A DNA stretch of 64,000 nucleotides from Bacillus sp. PK3_68 (GTDB lineage: Bacteria; Bacillota; Bacilli; Bacillales; Domibacillaceae). The stretch spans positions 4,392,001 to 4,456,000 of the forward strand of contig NZ_NQYC01000001.1 of NCBI RefSeq assembly GCF_003600835.1, in the 5' to 3' direction. Positions 1-9,654 of the stretch are shown here, piece by piece. The notes beneath the pieces were generated by a model. That model was not told where the DNA came from and ran no database searches. It worked only from the letters and a program-made list of their open reading frames with translations. The stretch's first letter is position 1. The number at the start of each line of letters is the position of its first letter. The position numbers and the translations under genes are program-made.

Positions 1-36
1 TTCCGTTTTTTTTATTCATTTTTTACAGCTCCGTTC

Positions 37-67
37 TTGACTATATAGTTACTATATACACTAAAAT
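37..67 (+). promoter_or_regulatory. MerR-style promoter of the MFS efflux gene
   Basis: A -35 box TTGACT (37-42) and a -10 box TAAAAT (62-67) are separated by 19 bp. A perfect 17-bp palindrome (42-58, TATATAGT-T-ACTATATA) lies in the spacer. A 19-bp spacer over a dyad is the signature of promoters activated by MerR-family regulators such as BmrR. No regulator gene lies between here and the left edge, so it is upstream or elsewhere. The regulator family is inferred. Confidence 0.5.
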
Positions 68-144
68 GGAAATTGTAAAAGATGAAAAACCATACAAATT
101 AGTTTGTAATGACGGTAATTAGTTTGTTAAGGAGAATGTAAAAG

Positions 145-1337
145 ATGAGGACTCATAAAGTCACCTTAGGATTATTATTAATGAACTTATTCATAGCTTT
201 TTTGGGAATTGGTCTTGTCATTCCAGTATTACCTACACTGATGAATGAATTGGGCATTACTGGAGCAACGGTTGGCTATTTAACAGCAACGTTTGCCATT
301 GCTCAATTGATTGTTTCCCCATTTGCAGGAAAAGCGGCAGATAAATTCGGCAGAAAAATTATGATTGTAACTGGCTTGTTTATTTTCGGGATTTCAGAGT
401 TTTTATTTGGTATCGGTACGGAGATTAAAATCTTATTTATTTCTCGTATTTTGGGCGGTATTAGTGCGGCGTTCATTATGCCGGCTGTCACAGCTTTCAT
501 TGCGGATATTACAACTTTAGATACCCGCGCGAAAGCACTAGGTTATATGTCAGCTGCGATCAGCACAGGATTTATTATTGGTCCAGGTATTGGCGGGTTC
601 TTGGCGGAGTTTGGAACACGCATACCTTTCTTCTTTGCAGGAGCCCTTGGTGTAATTGCGGCTATACTCTCCATTATTTTACTATCTGAGCCGGACCGTA
701 ATGAAGAGCATAATGAACAAGCCTCGGATGGCAAAGCTGGCTTCAAGCGTATTATGGCCCCAAAATATTTCCTTGCGTTTATTTTAATTTTTATTGCCTC
801 ATTTGGTTTAGCCGCTTTTGAATCGTTCTTTAGTCTATTTGTGGATCATAAATTTCAATTTAAACCATCTGATATAGCGATTGTTATTACAGGTGGGGCG
901 ATTTTCGGTGCAGTTTCACAGGTCATTCTATTTGATAAGCTTACACGAATTTGGGGCGAAATTAAATTGATCCGATATAGCTTGATATTGTCGGCCTTGC
1001 TTGTCTTTTTAATGACTGTTGCCCATTCATATTTCTCCATTTTGCTTGTTACATTTATTGTTTTTGTAGGGTTTGACCTATTCCGGCCAGCAGTTACGTC
1101 ATACCTTTCCACTGTCGCCGGGAACGAACAAGGCTTCGTTGGGGGATGAACTCTATGTTTACAAGTTTAGCGAACATTAGCGGTCCGATTCTAGGGGGGA
1201 TATTATTTGATATAGACATTAATTACCCTTACTACTTTGCGACGGTGATCCTATCTCTAGGAATCGCTATTACATTTTTCTGGAAGAAGCAAGCCAAGGA
1301 TTCTTTAAGTGAAGTGAAGCCTAGTGCAGATAATTAA
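145..1337 (+). pseudogene. MFS multidrug efflux transporter (Bmr/NorA type), frameshifted
   Basis: This encodes a 12-TM major-facilitator drug:H+ antiporter of the Bmr/NorA/TetA group in the cytoplasmic membrane. The first frame (145-1149, 334 aa) carries the N-terminal GxGLVIPVLPT stretch, the loop 2-3 motif GKAADKFGRK and the motif C-like GPGIGGFLAEFG. It ends at TGA after a run of five G (1141-1145). The downstream frame (1146-1337) continues naturally with MNSMFTSLANISGPILGG and the last helix. One extra G restores a protein of about 397 aa, the usual length for Bmr. Start ATG 145 follows AAGGAG at 129-134. The gene is monocistronic, with a terminator at 1418. It is either a recent pseudogene or a homopolymer sequencing error. 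The drug substrate cannot be read from sequence. Confidence 0.85.
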
Positions 1338-1417
1338 TCAAGTTGAAATGAAGGGCATGTTTCGTAAGAAGTCTTAAATGATTCCCATAGGGAACAAATC
1401 ATTCTTTATAGACAGTT

Positions 1418-1449
1418 AAGACTACCACTTATTGTGGTAGTCTTTTTTA
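1418..1449 (+). terminator. Rho-independent terminator after the MFS gene
   Basis: An 11-bp perfect stem AAGACTACCAC / GTGGTAGTCTT with a 5-nt loop is followed by TTTTATTTT. Confidence 0.9.
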
Positions 1450-1462
1450 TTTTGCTTGTGAA

Positions 1463-1610
1463 TGGGGGCTGTTGATTTCCATTCCAGGCGCTTCGCTTTC
1501 CGTGGAGCGAGCGGTGAGCCTCCTCGCCGCGAAAGAGCCTGCGGGGTCTCAACTGTCCCGCTAATCCCGCAGGAGTCTTTGCACCTTTATTTGTCAATGC
1601 TGAGGTGGTT
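1463..1610. repeat. Bacillus-type dispersed GC-rich intergenic repeat
   Basis: This GC-rich block sits in AT-rich surroundings and contains the phrases GCGCTTCGCTTTCCG, GCGGTGAGCCTCCTCG, CCTGCGGGGTCTCA and CCCGCAGGAGTC. Repeats with this wording are scattered through many Bacillaceae genomes. CCTGCGGG and CCCGCAGG form an inverted pair. Open frames across it are artefacts. Only one copy is seen in this window, and its function (REP or MITE-like) is unknown. Confidence 0.7.
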
Positions 1611-1775
1611 TTAGCTCTCCTGCTATTTTGGTGAAGAGCTTTCCAGGAAGTGTAGGCAATCACCCTTACAAAATTTTATATTCTTTTTACATCAATCCTC
1701 TCAAAAATTAATATTCTATTGCTATTTTTAATAGGAAATCTACTCAAATAAATGAAATTATAGGAGATGTTGAGA

Positions 1776-2630
1776 TTGAGAGGAAAATGGTTACCTGCTT
1801 TTGGTGCTCTTGTATTAGGAATCGGGGTCATTACTGGAGGAGGGACGGTCCTTGCAAAAGAGAAACATAAGGATATTTTGAATGTATCCCATCGCGGGGC
1901 GTCGGGGTACGCTCCAGAACATACACTAGTATCCTATGACAGAGGAGAAAAAATGCATGGGGACTACATTGAAATTGACTTGCAAATGACCAAGGATGGA
2001 CAATTAATTGCCATGCATGATGAGAAAGTGGATCGGACGACAGATGGGACAGGCCTTGTTAAGGATTACACATTAGCGGAAATCAAGCAATTAGACGCAG
2101 GAAGCTGGTTTAACGAACAATATCCACAATACGCTGATCCAGATTATGTAGGATTAGAAGTACCAACTCTTGAAGAAATTTTCCGGAAATTTGGGAAAAA
2201 CAACAAATATTATATTGAAACAAAGTCACCGGACATTTACCCGGGCATGGAAAAAGAACTCTTACGTCTCATCGATAAGTATCGCATAGATAAAGAGACA
2301 CTTCTTGTTCAATCTTTTAGCCCGCAAAGCTTAGAAATTATGCACAAGCTCGATCCATCTGTGAAGCTAATTCAATTACTATCTTATAAAACAAATGCGG
2401 TAATAACAGATGAAGAAGTAGCAGCCATTAAGGGTTATGCGATTGGAGTAGGCCCTAACCATACATACTTAAATAAAGAATACGTACAAAAGGTCGTTAA
2501 TAAGGGACTTGAAATCCATCCATATACAGTAAATGATAAAGAAAGAATGAAGCTGTTAATTAACTGGGGTGTGACAGGAATGTTCACGAACTTCCCAGAT
2601 TTGCTTCATGAAGTTAAAAAGGGAAAATAA
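1776..2630 (+). CDS. glpQ: Secreted glycerophosphodiester phosphodiesterase (GlpQ family)
   Basis: This enzyme hydrolyses glycerophosphodiesters, including lipid or teichoic-acid derived ones, to sn-glycerol-3-phosphate and an alcohol outside the cytoplasmic membrane. A basic N-terminus, a hydrophobic helix (LPAFGALVLGIGVITGGG) and an LAK site look like a signal peptide. The GDPD core follows: SHRGASGYAPEHT with the catalytic His, EIDLQMTKDG with the metal-binding Glu/Asp, HDEKVDRTTDG with the second His, YIETKSP, and the C-terminal YTVND and WGVTGMFTNFPDL. At about 284 aa it matches B. subtilis GlpQ in length and wording. An ATG at 1767 abuts the ribosome site AGGAG (1762-1766). I chose TTG 1776, nine bases downstream of it. 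TTG 1770 is also possible. No Pho box was clearly recognised. Confidence 0.9.
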   Translation: MRGKWLPAFGALVLGIGVITGGGTVLAKEKHKDILNVSHRGASGYAPEHTLVSYDRGEKMHGDYIEIDLQMTKDGQLIAMHDEKVDRTTDGTGLVKDYTLAEIKQLDAGSWFNEQYPQYADPDYVGLEVPTLEEIFRKFGKNNKYYIETKSPDIYPGMEKELLRLIDKYRIDKETLLVQSFSPQSLEIMHKLDPSVKLIQLLSYKTNAVITDEEVAAIKGYAIGVGPNHTYLNKEYVQKVVNKGLEIHPYTVNDKERMKLLINWGVTGMFTNFPDLLHEVKKGK

Positions 2631-2723
2631 GTTTCTTTTGTTTAAGCGAGGGGAGAGAAGTCATATGTTTAGGAATTTAAAGAATCCTTTTTTAAGCTCT
2701 AGAAGAAAATAGATATAATAGTT

Positions 2724-2868
2724 AGCATTACACTGAATAGGGAGTTTAACAGAATGAAGGGCATGACTGCAGAAAAGCAGTCTGCAGCTAAAAACATTGC
2801 AGATGCTTTGAAAATAAGAACGAAAAAAGAGGGAGATTTTGAGGACAAAGGTTATATCGCCACATAGG
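2724..2868 (+). pseudogene. Remnant of a topB (topoisomerase III) 5' end, copy A
   Basis: The leader CACTGAATAGGGAGTTTAAC and the first about 38 codons closely match the start of the topB gene at 31644 (IAEKPSVAKNIADALKIKTKK there; AEKQSAAKNIADALKIRTKK here). The frame then ends at TAG near 2867, where the parent reads ITWAFG. Nothing of topB follows. It is one of three fragments of this gene in the window. Confidence 0.75.
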
Positions 2869-2958
2869 TTTTTCAATAATAACCAAAAGAGACTTAAAAA
2901 ATATACGGGTTAATTAGATTTGTAAAGTGACAATAAAGTTATTTATTTTCAAAATCTC

Positions 2959-3006
2959 AAATACACAAAACCCCGTTCTGCTTTTAGATCGTGGTTTTGT
3001 GTATTT
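2959..3006. terminator. Bidirectional terminator-like inverted repeat
   Basis: A 14-bp perfect stem AAATACACAAAACC / GGTTTTGTGTATTT with a 20-nt loop. It lies downstream of the acetyltransferase (minus strand) and of the topB remnant (plus strand). Confidence 0.65.
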
Positions 3007-3081
3007 AATTATTGATGTAAAAAACTTTGCCATACTTAAAAATACCACGGTAAAGTTGTTTAAATGAAAGAGCCCGTAAAC

Positions 3082-3663
3082 TCATTCTAAATGATTGTTC
3101 ACTTTTTTTAACACTGTTGCAGGCACTCCTGCAACAACAGTATTTTCAGGGACATCCTTCGTTACGACTGCACCTGCCGCGACAACAGAGTTGTTTCCAA
3201 TCGTCACACCGGGTAGTATGGTGGCGTTCGAACCAATCCACACATTCTTGCCAATCACGACCGGGGAAGGGTATGTTGTGTTTCTTGTTTCTAAGGGTAA
3301 TCCATGATTAAGTGTAGCAATCGTAACATTCATTCCTATTAGCGAACCGTCTCCAATCGCAATTCCGCCTCTGTCCTGGAAGGAACATCCTGTGTTAAAA
3401 AATACGTTTTTTCCAATCGTAATATTTTTACCAAAGTCTGTGTAAAAGGGCGGAAAACACATAAAAGACGAATCCACTTTTTCACCTGTCAGCTCACTAA
3501 AAATCTCTACAATTTCTTCTTGTGAATGATAGGAAGTATTCAATGCCATCGTTATCTTTTGGGCTTCATAACTACATTGAGTTAACAGCCCGTGCAATTC
3601 TTTATCCTCACCTGAAATTGGATGGCCTTTCTTACAAAAGTCAATAAATTCTTGCATGTCCAT
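3082..3663 (-). CDS. Sugar O-acetyltransferase (hexapeptide repeat, LacA/Maa family)
   Basis: This is a cytoplasmic acetyl-CoA-dependent O-acetyltransferase of the maltose/galactoside acetyltransferase family. It has the N-terminal Mac region (EFIDFCKKGHPISGEDKEL to MALN) and then a left-handed beta-helix of [LIV]GxxxxI hexapeptides: NITIGKNVFFNTGCSFQDRGGIAIGDG, the catalytic His region TIATLNHGLPLETRN, VVIGKNVWIGSNATILPGVTIGNNSVVAAGAVVTKDVPENTVVAGVPA. The length (193 aa) is normal. A GTG at 3675 is in frame, but ATG 3663 sits nine bases after AGGTG and is preferred. The gene is monocistronic. The true acceptor sugar is unknown. Confidence 0.9.
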   Translation of the reverse strand: MDMQEFIDFCKKGHPISGEDKELHGLLTQCSYEAQKITMALNTSYHSQEEIVEIFSELTGEKVDSSFMCFPPFYTDFGKNITIGKNVFFNTGCSFQDRGGIAIGDGSLIGMNVTIATLNHGLPLETRNTTYPSPVVIGKNVWIGSNATILPGVTIGNNSVVAAGAVVTKDVPENTVVAGVPATVLKKVNNHLE

Positions 3664-3836
3664 TTTAAAAATCACCTGCCTTTTTTACTATTGTTAAACA
3701 TTTATCATTCCACGATTAAAAGTTGACTGCTTTCCGCCTTACACATGGATTCATCAAAAGTAGGATAAATCATTTACTTTTATACTATCCATCCTTGCTG
3801 CGATATTTTCAGATAGTTTTCTATCGTCTAGTTTTT

Positions 3837-3887
3837 AACTCTTTTCTCTATGCTCCATCCCATGAGAAGGAGCATAGAGAGGGAGTT
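3837..3887. other. Intergenic hairpin of unknown role
   Basis: A perfect 11-bp stem CTCTATGCTCC / GGAGCATAGAG with a 12-nt loop (3846-3879) is extended by AACTC/GAGTT (3837-3841, 3883-3887). Neither side has a U-run, so it does not look like a standard terminator. It lies between the acetyltransferase and the alcohol dehydrogenase. Confidence 0.4.
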
Positions 3888-4033
3888 AATGATTTTAAAT
3901 AGCTCAGTGTTATTAGCGATTTTCCATTGTTTTGACATTGTTCTTGTCTTAGTCGTTCTCTAATGAGACGCTTTATTGAGAAAAATAAGGTATCCCATTT
4001 TTATTCACAAAACCGGTGCTTCCTTAACCAAAT

Positions 4034-5074
4034 TCATATTGTGCTCGTGTCAATGACGAATCGATACTTCACATCAGAAGCTAATACTCGTTCGTAGGCT
4101 TCGTCAATTTGATCGGCTGAAATAACTTCAATCTTAGGAGCAATAGTATGTTTTGCACAGAAGTCTAACATTTCCTGAGTCTCACGGATGCCTCCGATCA
4201 TCGACCCTGCAAATGAGCGGCGATGACCGATTAAATTTATCACGTTTAGCGACAGCGGTTCTGCAGGAGCACCGACGTTTACCAGCGTGCCATCAAGAGT
4301 GAGCAGTCCTAAATAGGCATCCAGGTTAATCTTTGCGCTGACCGTGTTAATAATTAAGTCAAAATTTCCGGCAAGTTTCTCAAATGTTTCTAGGTCGCTT
4401 GTGGCATAGTAATGATCTGCTCCTAACTGCAAACCATCTTCCTTTTTCTTCAATGTTTGCGATAGAACAGTGACCTCAGCTCCCATAGCGTGTGCAATTT
4501 GGACAGCCATATGACCAAGGCCGCCCATACCTACAACAGCCACTTTCTTCCCGGGCCCCGCACCCCAATGGTTTAATGGAGAATAGGTCGTAATGCCTGC
4601 GCAAAGTAATGGTGCTGCAGCGTCCATTTCTATGCTATCAGGAATTCTGAGAACGAAATCTTCCTGTACGACAATGTGGGTAGAATAGCCGCCTTGGGTA
4701 GGTTCTCCGTATTTATCAACACCAGCGTAGGTTTGAATATTTCCTTTGAGACAGTATTGTTCTTCTCCTTTGCGGCAGTTTTCGCATTCACCGCAGGAAT
4801 CAACCATACATCCGACCCCTACCCGGTCACCGACTTTATATTTTGTAACATTAGGTCCTGTTGCTGTGACAACTCCTGCAATCTCGTGTCCTGGGACGAG
4901 TGGATAATTCACTAGTCCCCACTCGCCATGAGCGGTGTGAATGTCAGAATGGCATATTCCTGCGTATTCAATTTCAATTAGAACATCGTGCAAATCAAGG
5001 TCGCGTCGTTTAATTTCAGCTGCTCGAAACGGTTTGTCTGGCCCATCAACAGCTCTTGCTTTAGCGATGATCAT
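4034..5074 (-). CDS. adhA: Zinc-dependent alcohol/aldehyde dehydrogenase (AdhA type)
   Basis: This is a medium-chain, NAD(P)-dependent zinc alcohol dehydrogenase of the YahK/cinnamyl-alcohol group. The catalytic zinc region is [16 protein letters not shown] to VPGHEIAG. The structural zinc cysteines are in [16 protein letters not shown], and the Rossmann motif is [16 protein letters not shown]. The length is 346 aa. Start ATG 5074 follows TAGGAGG by eight bases. It is divergent from an AdhR-like MerR regulator, exactly as adhA and adhR are linked in B. subtilis, where they respond to formaldehyde and methylglyoxal. Its promoter has the MerR-type 19-bp spacer with a palindrome. I infer a role in detoxifying reactive aldehydes. 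Confidence 0.88.
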   Translation of the reverse strand: MIIAKARAVDGPDKPFRAAEIKRRDLDLHDVLIEIEYAGICHSDIHTAHGEWGLVNYPLVPGHEIAGVVTATGPNVTKYKVGDRVGVGCMVDSCGECENCRKGEEQYCLKGNIQTYAGVDKYGEPTQGGYSTHIVVQEDFVLRIPDSIEMDAAAPLLCAGITTYSPLNHWGAGPGKKVAVVGMGGLGHMAVQIAHAMGAEVTVLSQTLKKKEDGLQLGADHYYATSDLETFEKLAGNFDLIINTVSAKINLDAYLGLLTLDGTLVNVGAPAEPLSLNVINLIGHRRSFAGSMIGGIRETQEMLDFCAKHTIAPKIEVISADQIDEAYERVLASDVKYRFVIDTSTI

Positions 5075-5195
5075 TCATAAAGCCTCCTAATGATTTATAC
5101 TTTCCAAGAGAATGTGCTTGTATCAGGCAAATGAATCACTCAGGTCAAGCTCCTCTTCATTCATTTCTATCCCAGCAGTTTTCTCTTGCAAAACA

Positions 5196-5226
5196 ATGTT
5201 AATACCTATAGTTAACTCTAGGTCAA
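5196..5226 (-). promoter_or_regulatory. AdhR-type promoter/operator of the dehydrogenase
   Basis: Reading the minus strand, TTGACC (5226-5221) and TAACAT (5201-5196) are 19 bp apart. Within the spacer lies the near-palindrome CCTAGAGTTAACTATAGG (5222-5205). The core GAGTTAACT recurs upstream of the regulator (5416-5425). A 19-bp spacer over a dyad fits MerR-type activation. Confidence 0.65.
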
Positions 5227-5371
5227 GTGATTGATTTATACTTTTTAAAGCGCTTCTTAACCATACACATTTCAAGTCAGCTATCAATTTAGTTGAGAGC
5301 TAGCCATGTCTTTTTGAAAATATGTTCATCTCTATTAATCAAGCTAGTCTTTATTTTCCTTTGATAGGACT

Positions 5372-5432
5372 TTGACATTCAGCAAACATTAAGATAACAT
5401 CTCCTTATAATATTAGAGTTAACTCGAGGTCT
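5372..5432 (+). promoter_or_regulatory. Promoter and auto-operator of the MerR-family regulator
   Basis: TTGACA (5372-5377), a 17-bp spacer and TAACAT (5395-5400) form a sigma-A promoter. Just downstream lies GAGTTAACTC (5416-5425) within AGAGTTAACTCGAGG, matching the operator of the divergent dehydrogenase. A site past the start suggests negative autoregulation. Confidence 0.55.
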
Positions 5433-5458
5433 ATGATATTAAGAAAGGGAGAGTAATA

Positions 5459-5869
5459 TTGAAGACATATTCTATCAGTGAAGTGGCTAAAGAATTAAAT
5501 TTGACAGTATATACTTTGCGTTATTACGACAAAGAGGGACTTATGCCTTTTGTAGAACGGACAGCTAGCGGAACACGCTTGTTTAAGGAGTCTGATATCG
5601 ATGCTTTAAAAATCGTGGAATGTCTAAAATCCACCGGAATGCCTATTAAGGAGATTAAAAACTTCATTGATTGGTGTTCTGAAGGGGATTCCACGTTGCA
5701 ACAAAGGTATGACATGTTTATGGAAAGAAAGGCTAATGCAGAAGCACAGATGGAAGAATTGAAGAAAACAATGAAACTGATTGAGCATAAATGCCTATAT
5801 TACAAAACTGCATTGGAAGCCGGTACGGAAGATATTTATAAAAACAATAAAATAGAGATTCCTAATTAA
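5459..5869 (+). CDS. adhR: MerR-family regulator, AdhR/NmlR subgroup
   Basis: This is a DNA-binding activator of the aldehyde/thiol-reactive MerR subgroup. It has an N-terminal winged HTH (YSISEVAKELNLTVYTLRYYDKEGLMP), the wing with RTASGTRLF, the subgroup signature ECLKSTGMPIKEIKNFIDW with Cys55 at the position of the reactive Cys of AdhR, and then a long dimerisation coiled coil (about residues 78-115). The length, 136 aa, is typical. The start is TTG 5459, seven bases after AAAGGGAG. It is divergently transcribed from the dehydrogenase it probably activates. No metal-binding loop of the MerR/CueR kind is present. Confidence 0.88.
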   Translation: MKTYSISEVAKELNLTVYTLRYYDKEGLMPFVERTASGTRLFKESDIDALKIVECLKSTGMPIKEIKNFIDWCSEGDSTLQQRYDMFMERKANAEAQMEELKKTMKLIEHKCLYYKTALEAGTEDIYKNNKIEIPN

Positions 5870-5947
5870 TAGAAGACATTTATATTCATGTATATATAGT
5901 GCAGGTAGTCTGTTTTTATCATTTGATACGGTTAACATATAAAGAAG

Positions 5948-5985
5948 AAGCCGGTTTTCCAAAGTGAATTTCGGCTTTTTACTTT
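5948..5985. terminator. Probable terminator after adhR
   Basis: AAGCCG and CGGCTT flank a loop of about 18 nt and are followed by TTTTTAC. The stem is short, so the call is weak. Confidence 0.4.
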
Positions 5986-6155
5986 AACTTTGTAAAGATT
6001 TATACTTAAATTGAAAAGAGGGATTGTTTAACAAGAACTAAAAGATTTAGACACCAATAAAACACAGAGATTCTGATTTGTCGCTTTTATTTGATTTGTC
6101 GTTTTTCTTGATGAAATATGACGCCTAAAAGGGCTATTCCTCTTATAAGAGATAT

Positions 6156-6457
6156 TTGACTGTTTCTTTTGCATCTGTTACGATAAATTTTAATAAAAGC
6201 ATACAAATTCGTTGATGAGAAAAAGTAGCGTTTCGTCTTGATCCACAGAGAGCTGACATTTTGGTGCAAGTCAGTGTTCGAGTGTTACGTGAAGATCCTC
6301 TCTGAGAAGCTAGACCGAATTTTAAAGTAAGTCTAGCCGGGCGTCTACCGTTACAAGGAACACGTATGATTGTACGTTGCTAAGTGCTATTGATCGGATC
6401 AATAGAATTAGGGTGGTATCGCGGTTAACCCCGTCCCTTACTAGGGATGGGGTTTTT
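6156..6457 (+). promoter_or_regulatory. T-box riboswitch (isoleucine) and promoter of ileS
   Basis: A promoter TTGACT (6156-6161), 17 bp, TACGAT (6179-6184) opens a leader of about 270 nt. It contains CAGAGAG/CTCTCTG stem I strands with the candidate specifier codon AUC at GAAGATC just before CTCTCTG. The T-box consensus AGGGTGGTATCGCGG lies near 6411-6424. An intrinsic terminator follows (CCCCGTCCCT / AGGGATGGGG, 6429-6452, then TTTTT). Uncharged tRNA-Ile should stabilise the antiterminator and turn ileS on. Confidence 0.92.
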
Positions 6458-6490
6458 GTGTGCTTTTAAAAAATTTTAGGAGCGATATCT

Positions 6491-9400
6491 ATGAACTCTA
6501 ATGAAGAAAGTAAAGAAACAGTTGTACAGCGGGAGAAACAAATACGGAATTATTGGGCAGAAGCAGATACCTTTCGTCAATCTGTACAATTAAGAGAAGG
6601 CAAAACGCCTTTTGTTTTTTATGAAGGGCCTCCCACTGCCAACGGTCTACCCCATGTAGGGCATGCCTTTGGTCGAACGATTAAAGATGTAGTGGCAAGA
6701 TACAAAACAATGCAAGGCTTTCAAGTAGAAAGAAAGGCTGGCTGGGATACTCATGGTCTTCCTGTAGAACTGGGGGTTGAAAAGCAGCTCGGTATTTCAG
6801 GAAAACATGAGATTGAACGCTACGGTATAGAAGCTTTTATTAATCAGTGCAAGGAAAGTGTATTCACTTACGAGAAGAAATGGCGATCGTTTACGGAAGA
6901 ATTAGGCTATTGGGTGGATATGGATCACCCCTATATGACACTAAGCAATAAATATATCGAAAGTGTTTGGAACATTTTAAGTAAGGTTCACAAAGATGGG
7001 CGATTATATAAAGGGCATCGTGTGTCACCATACTGCCCTAGCTGTCAAACTTCTCTGAGTTCGCATGAAGTAGCGCAAGGCTACAAAGATGTAAAGGATT
7101 TATCAGCAACGGTAAAATTTAAGCGCCTTGATGCAGATGAAGAATATTTCTTAGGGTGGACAACAACGCCATGGACATTGCCTGCAAATGTTGCCCTTGC
7201 CATGAATCCAACGTTAACATATGTGCGTGTTCGAAAGGCAAATGTAATTTATATACTGGCCAAATCATTAGTAGGAAAGGTACTTGGTGATGAGGTAAGT
7301 ATACTTAGTGAACATAGTGGTCATGAGTTTGAGGGAGTACATTACGCTCCACCATTTGATTATGTAACAGTTAAGAGAGGTCATCATGTCGTATTAGCAG
7401 ATTATGTTACTGAGGATAGCGGAACCGGTATTGTTCATATTGCTCCCGCTTACGGTGAAGAAGATTATAAAACCGTCCAGCAAAATGATTTATCCTTTGT
7501 CAATATTGTCGACCAAAGAGGATGTTATACAAACGACGTTACAGAACTTTCAGGGAAGTTTGTGAAGGACTGTGATGTAGACATTATCAAAATGCTTTCT
7601 GAACAAGGCATCCTTTTTCACAAGGAAAAATATGAGCATAGCTATCCGCATTGCTGGAGATGTGATTCTCCTTTACTGTACTATGCAACGGATAGTTGGT
7701 TCATTAAGATGTCGTCTTTAAAGGATCAGATGCTTGCGAACAATTCAGCTGTTAATTGGTACCCAGAGCACATTAAAAACGGACGTTTTGGAAACTTTCT
7801 TGAAAATCTTATGGATTGGAACATAAGCAGAAATCGATACTGGGGCACCCCTTTAAATGTTTGGATATGTTCAAATTGTCATTATGAAGAAGCGCCTGGC
7901 AGTATAGAAGAACTTCAAAAAATAGCCAGGGCTCCGCTAGCAGACAAGCTGGAATTGCATAAGCCCTATATTGATAAAGTACAGTGTATATGTCCGAAGT
8001 GTGAGAGCGTAATGCAGCGAACGCCTGAAGTCATTGATGTTTGGTTTGATAGTGGTTCTATGCCATTCGCACAGCATCACTATCCGTTTGCAAACAAAGA
8101 AAAGTTTGAGTCGCAATTTCCTGCAGATGTCGTTATTGAGGGGATTGACCAGACGAGAGGTTTCTTCTACAGCCTGCTTGCTGTTTCGACCTTATTTACG
8201 GGAAAAGCTCCATATAAAAACGTCTTGTCACTTGGACACGTACTTGATGAAAACGGACAAAAAATGTCTAAGAGCAAAGGGAATGCTTTAGATCCTGTTG
8301 AGCTTATAAAGCAATACGGTGCGGACGCACTTCGCTGGGCATTTCTGGTTGATAGTTCACCATGGAATCCAAAGCGTTTTTCAAAGAAAAATGTGCAAGA
8401 TGCAAAATCAAAATTGATTGATACATTAGATAATACTTACAAATTTTATGCCATGTATGCGAAGACAGATGGGTTCGTATATGATGGAAAGCAAACAGGT
8501 GAGAGAACAACCCTGGATAAGTGGATACTTTCACGCCTTCATAATACGGTTAAACTCGTTAATCGTTATATGGATCACTATCAATTCACTCAAGCTACAC
8601 GAGAAATTGCCATGTTAGTTGATGAATTAAGCAATTGGTATGTACGACGGTCAAGAACTCGTTTCTGGGTGTCAGGGCTTTCAGAAAATAAAAAAGCAGC
8701 CTATTCAACGCTATTTGAAGCACTTGCTACGATCAGTCGCTTGTTAGCTCCGTTTGTTCCATATGTTGCAGAAGATATCTATTTGAAATTAGATCAAGAA
8801 AGTGTTCATTTACAAGACTATCCAAAAGCTAATGAGTCGATGATTAATCCTAATTTAGAGGAAGATATGCAAACGATCTTGAAGATAGTAGAATTGGGCC
8901 GAAGTGTTCGTAACGCCCAAAGCATTAAGGTTAAGCAGCCCTTGCAGAAAATAATCGTATGGAATAGTGAAGGGGAACACCTTTTGCAAGATTACACAGA
9001 CATTATTAAAGACGAACTGAATGTTAAAAATGTTATTTATACGAAAGATTTATCACAATATGAATCCACTACATTAAAACTGAATTTTAAAACAGCAGGT
9101 GCAACGTTTGGTAAACTGGTAAATGCGGTGAAACAATATGTCGATCAACTAACTGATACTGAGAAGAATACATTACTTGATTACGGTCAAATAAAAATCA
9201 ATATAGAGGGGCAAACGGTAATATTACAGAAGGAGCATATCAACGTTGAGTATGCAGTTTCCTCTGGTTTTGAGATGGCGGGCGATCAGCAGCTAAAGGT
9301 AATAGTGGACACAAAACTTACCCCTCAATTAGTAGAAGAGGGGCAAGTTAGAGAATTAATTCGAGCGATACAAGACACTCGCAAAAAAATAGGTTTACCT

Positions 9401-9589
9401 GTTGAGATGTATATAGCGGTCAATATTTCAGCAACAGCTAAGGCGAAAGAAATAATTCAGCGCTTTGAGAGCCTAATTAAAGAAAACGTGCTTGTTCACG
9501 ATATTAGCTTTGAAATGCTAAGCGATTCCGAACAGTATATGGAAGTAAAACTTGGTGATGAGACAGTAAAGGTCTCATTGAGGTATTAG
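6491..9589 (+). CDS. ileS: Isoleucyl-tRNA synthetase, type 2 (eukaryote-like IleRS2)
   Basis: This class I synthetase charges tRNA-Ile and edits valine. It has the HIGH motif as HVGH (residues 55-58 in [18 protein letters not shown]), a CP1 editing domain with [15 protein letters not shown], and KMSKS at about residue 591 ([15 protein letters not shown]). The anticodon-binding region follows without the C-terminal CxxC zinc finger of housekeeping Bacillus IleRS1. The length of 1032 aa (versus about 920 for type 1) and the sequence wording place it in the IleRS2 class, many members of which have low sensitivity to mupirocin. It is monocistronic, with a T-box upstream and a terminator at 9611. 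Start ATG 6491 follows TAGGAGCG. Whether the genome also has ileS1 cannot be seen here. Confidence 0.95.
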   Translation: MNSNEESKETVVQREKQIRNYWAEADTFRQSVQLREGKTPFVFYEGPPTANGLPHVGHAFGRTIKDVVARYKTMQGFQVERKAGWDTHGLPVELGVEKQLGISGKHEIERYGIEAFINQCKESVFTYEKKWRSFTEELGYWVDMDHPYMTLSNKYIESVWNILSKVHKDGRLYKGHRVSPYCPSCQTSLSSHEVAQGYKDVKDLSATVKFKRLDADEEYFLGWTTTPWTLPANVALAMNPTLTYVRVRKANVIYILAKSLVGKVLGDEVSILSEHSGHEFEGVHYAPPFDYVTVKRGHHVVLADYVTEDSGTGIVHIAPAYGEEDYKTVQQNDLSFVNIVDQRGCYTNDVTELSGKFVKDCDVDIIKMLSEQGILFHKEKYEHSYPHCWRCDSPLLYYATDSWFIKMSSLKDQMLANNSAVNWYPEHIKNGRFGNFLENLMDWNISRNRYWGTPLNVWICSNCHYEEAPGSIEELQKIARAPLADKLELHKPYIDKVQCICPKCESVMQRTPEVIDVWFDSGSMPFAQHHYPFANKEKFESQFPADVVIEGIDQTRGFFYSLLAVSTLFTGKAPYKNVLSLGHVLDENGQKMSKSKGNALDPVELIKQYGADALRWAFLVDSSPWNPKRFSKKNVQDAKSKLIDTLDNTYKFYAMYAKTDGFVYDGKQTGERTTLDKWILSRLHNTVKLVNRYMDHYQFTQATREIAMLVDELSNWYVRRSRTRFWVSGLSENKKAAYSTLFEALATISRLLAPFVPYVAEDIYLKLDQESVHLQDYPKANESMINPNLEEDMQTILKIVELGRSVRNAQSIKVKQPLQKIIVWNSEGEHLLQDYTDIIKDELNVKNVIYTKDLSQYESTTLKLNFKTAGATFGKLVNAVKQYVDQLTDTEKNTLLDYGQIKINIEGQTVILQKEHINVEYAVSSGFEMAGDQQLKVIVDTKLTPQLVEEGQVRELIRAIQDTRKKIGLPVEMYIAVNISATAKAKEIIQRFESLIKENVLVHDISFEMLSDSEQYMEVKLGDETVKVSLRY

Positions 9590-9610
9590 GTTATCATACA
9601 AAAAAAGAAA

Positions 9611-9654
9611 AGCCCTGCGGTCAGCTAATTTTCAAACTGGCCGCAGGACTTTTT
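9611..9654 (+). terminator. Rho-independent terminator after ileS
   Basis: AGCCCTGCGGTCAG and CTGGCCGCAGGACT form a 14-bp stem with one mismatch and a G-U pair, followed by TTTT. Confidence 0.9.

Noticed and set aside
1406-1663. 85-residue minus-strand frame
   Set aside because: It covers the dispersed GC-rich repeat and the MFS terminator. It has no ribosome site.
3095-3311. Two overlapping plus-strand frames inside the acetyltransferase gene
   Set aside because: They mirror the hexapeptide repeats of the minus-strand gene and have no start signals.
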